From CAYVQE01 sp964454005 (GTDB lineage: Bacteria; Myxococcota; B64-G9): 5,538 nucleotides of DNA. The DNA is taken from NCBI GenBank assembly GCA_964454005.1, contig CAYVQE010000237.1, positions 1 to 5,538 of the forward strand. The letters run 5' to 3'. Position numbers and translations under genes: made by a program. Each line of letters opens with the position of its first letter. Position 1 is the stretch's first letter. Below are positions 5,384 to 5,538 of this stretch, piece after piece. The notes under the pieces were generated by a model. It had not been told where the DNA came from. It did not search any database and saw only the letters and a program-made list of their open reading frames with translations.

Positions 5384-5538
5384 ATGCGGGCTGTGATTTC
5401 AGCGATGCTGATGCTGGCCTTGACCGGCGCCGCCGCGCCGGCCGCGGCCACCGGCTTGCTGATCCCCACCGAGCGGGGGATCAAGCCGCTGGCCATCAAG
5501 TACCACCGGGCCCAGGTGAAGATAAAAGACCGGGTGGC
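5384..5538 (+). CDS. VIT domain-containing protein, N-terminal part (3' end outside window)
   Basis: The frame is open from ATG 5384 to the window end, giving 51 complete codons. Residues 1-23 form a signal peptide: a short MRAV n-region, a hydrophobic core ISAMLMLALTGAA, and an Ala-rich cleavage region ending near AAA-TG. The mature start carries GLLIPTERGIKPLAIKYHR and then VKIKDRV, matching the opening strands of the VIT domain in VIT-VWA proteins. The product is therefore exported, probably to the periplasm or surface. Its start is well supported by GGAGGT at 5371-5376. The gene at the left edge ends as a protein of the same family, so the pair look like tandem paralogues now separated by the island. 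Only the first part of the VIT domain is visible, and the VWA domain is assumed from family architecture. Confidence 0.78.
   Translation, partial: MRAVISAMLMLALTGAAAPAAATGLLIPTERGIKPLAIKYHRAQVKIKDRV

Overview
The window is GC-rich bacterial DNA, clearly above 60% GC with G or C dominating third codon positions. The two edge genes look like VIT/von Willebrand A (VIT-VWA) exported proteins. That pairing is compatible with Myxococcota or another delta-proteobacterial-type lineage, but nothing here fixes the taxonomy.

Layout, left to right. Positions 3-701 hold the C-terminal part of a VIT-VWA protein. Positions 894-2413 hold a translationally coupled AbiEi/AbiEii pair (type IV toxin-antitoxin). 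Positions 2414-2588 show no gene. Positions 2589-2732 are a decayed ISL3-type transposase fragment. It is cut off at the first copy of a 100-bp perfect direct repeat (2733-2832). Then follow an operator-like inverted repeat, a promoter, and an apparently leaderless AAA/DUF4143 ATPase gene (2920-4059). Convergent to it is a minus-strand MntA-HepT operon (type VII toxin-antitoxin; mntA 4543-4989, hepT 4121-4549), whose own promoter also appears leaderless. The second copy of the 100-bp repeat (5055-5154) comes next, as the 5' end of a short gene remnant (5093-5272). A promoter region and a strong Shine-Dalgarno site then lead into the first 51 codons of a second VIT-VWA protein with a signal peptide (from 5384).

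Interpretation. A roughly 4.6-kb accessory island sits between two probably paralogous VIT-VWA genes. It carries two nucleotidyltransferase-based toxin-antitoxin modules with opposite logic: in AbiE the nucleotidyltransferase is the toxin, and in MntA-HepT it is the antitoxin. The ATPase and MntA-HepT together lie between perfect direct repeats, so they form a candidate 2.3-kb unit that could be gained or lost by recombination. The most unusual signals are this repeat-bounded unit, the shared leaderless start geometry, and a second, degenerate copy of the ATPase promoter-like sequence after the right-hand repeat.
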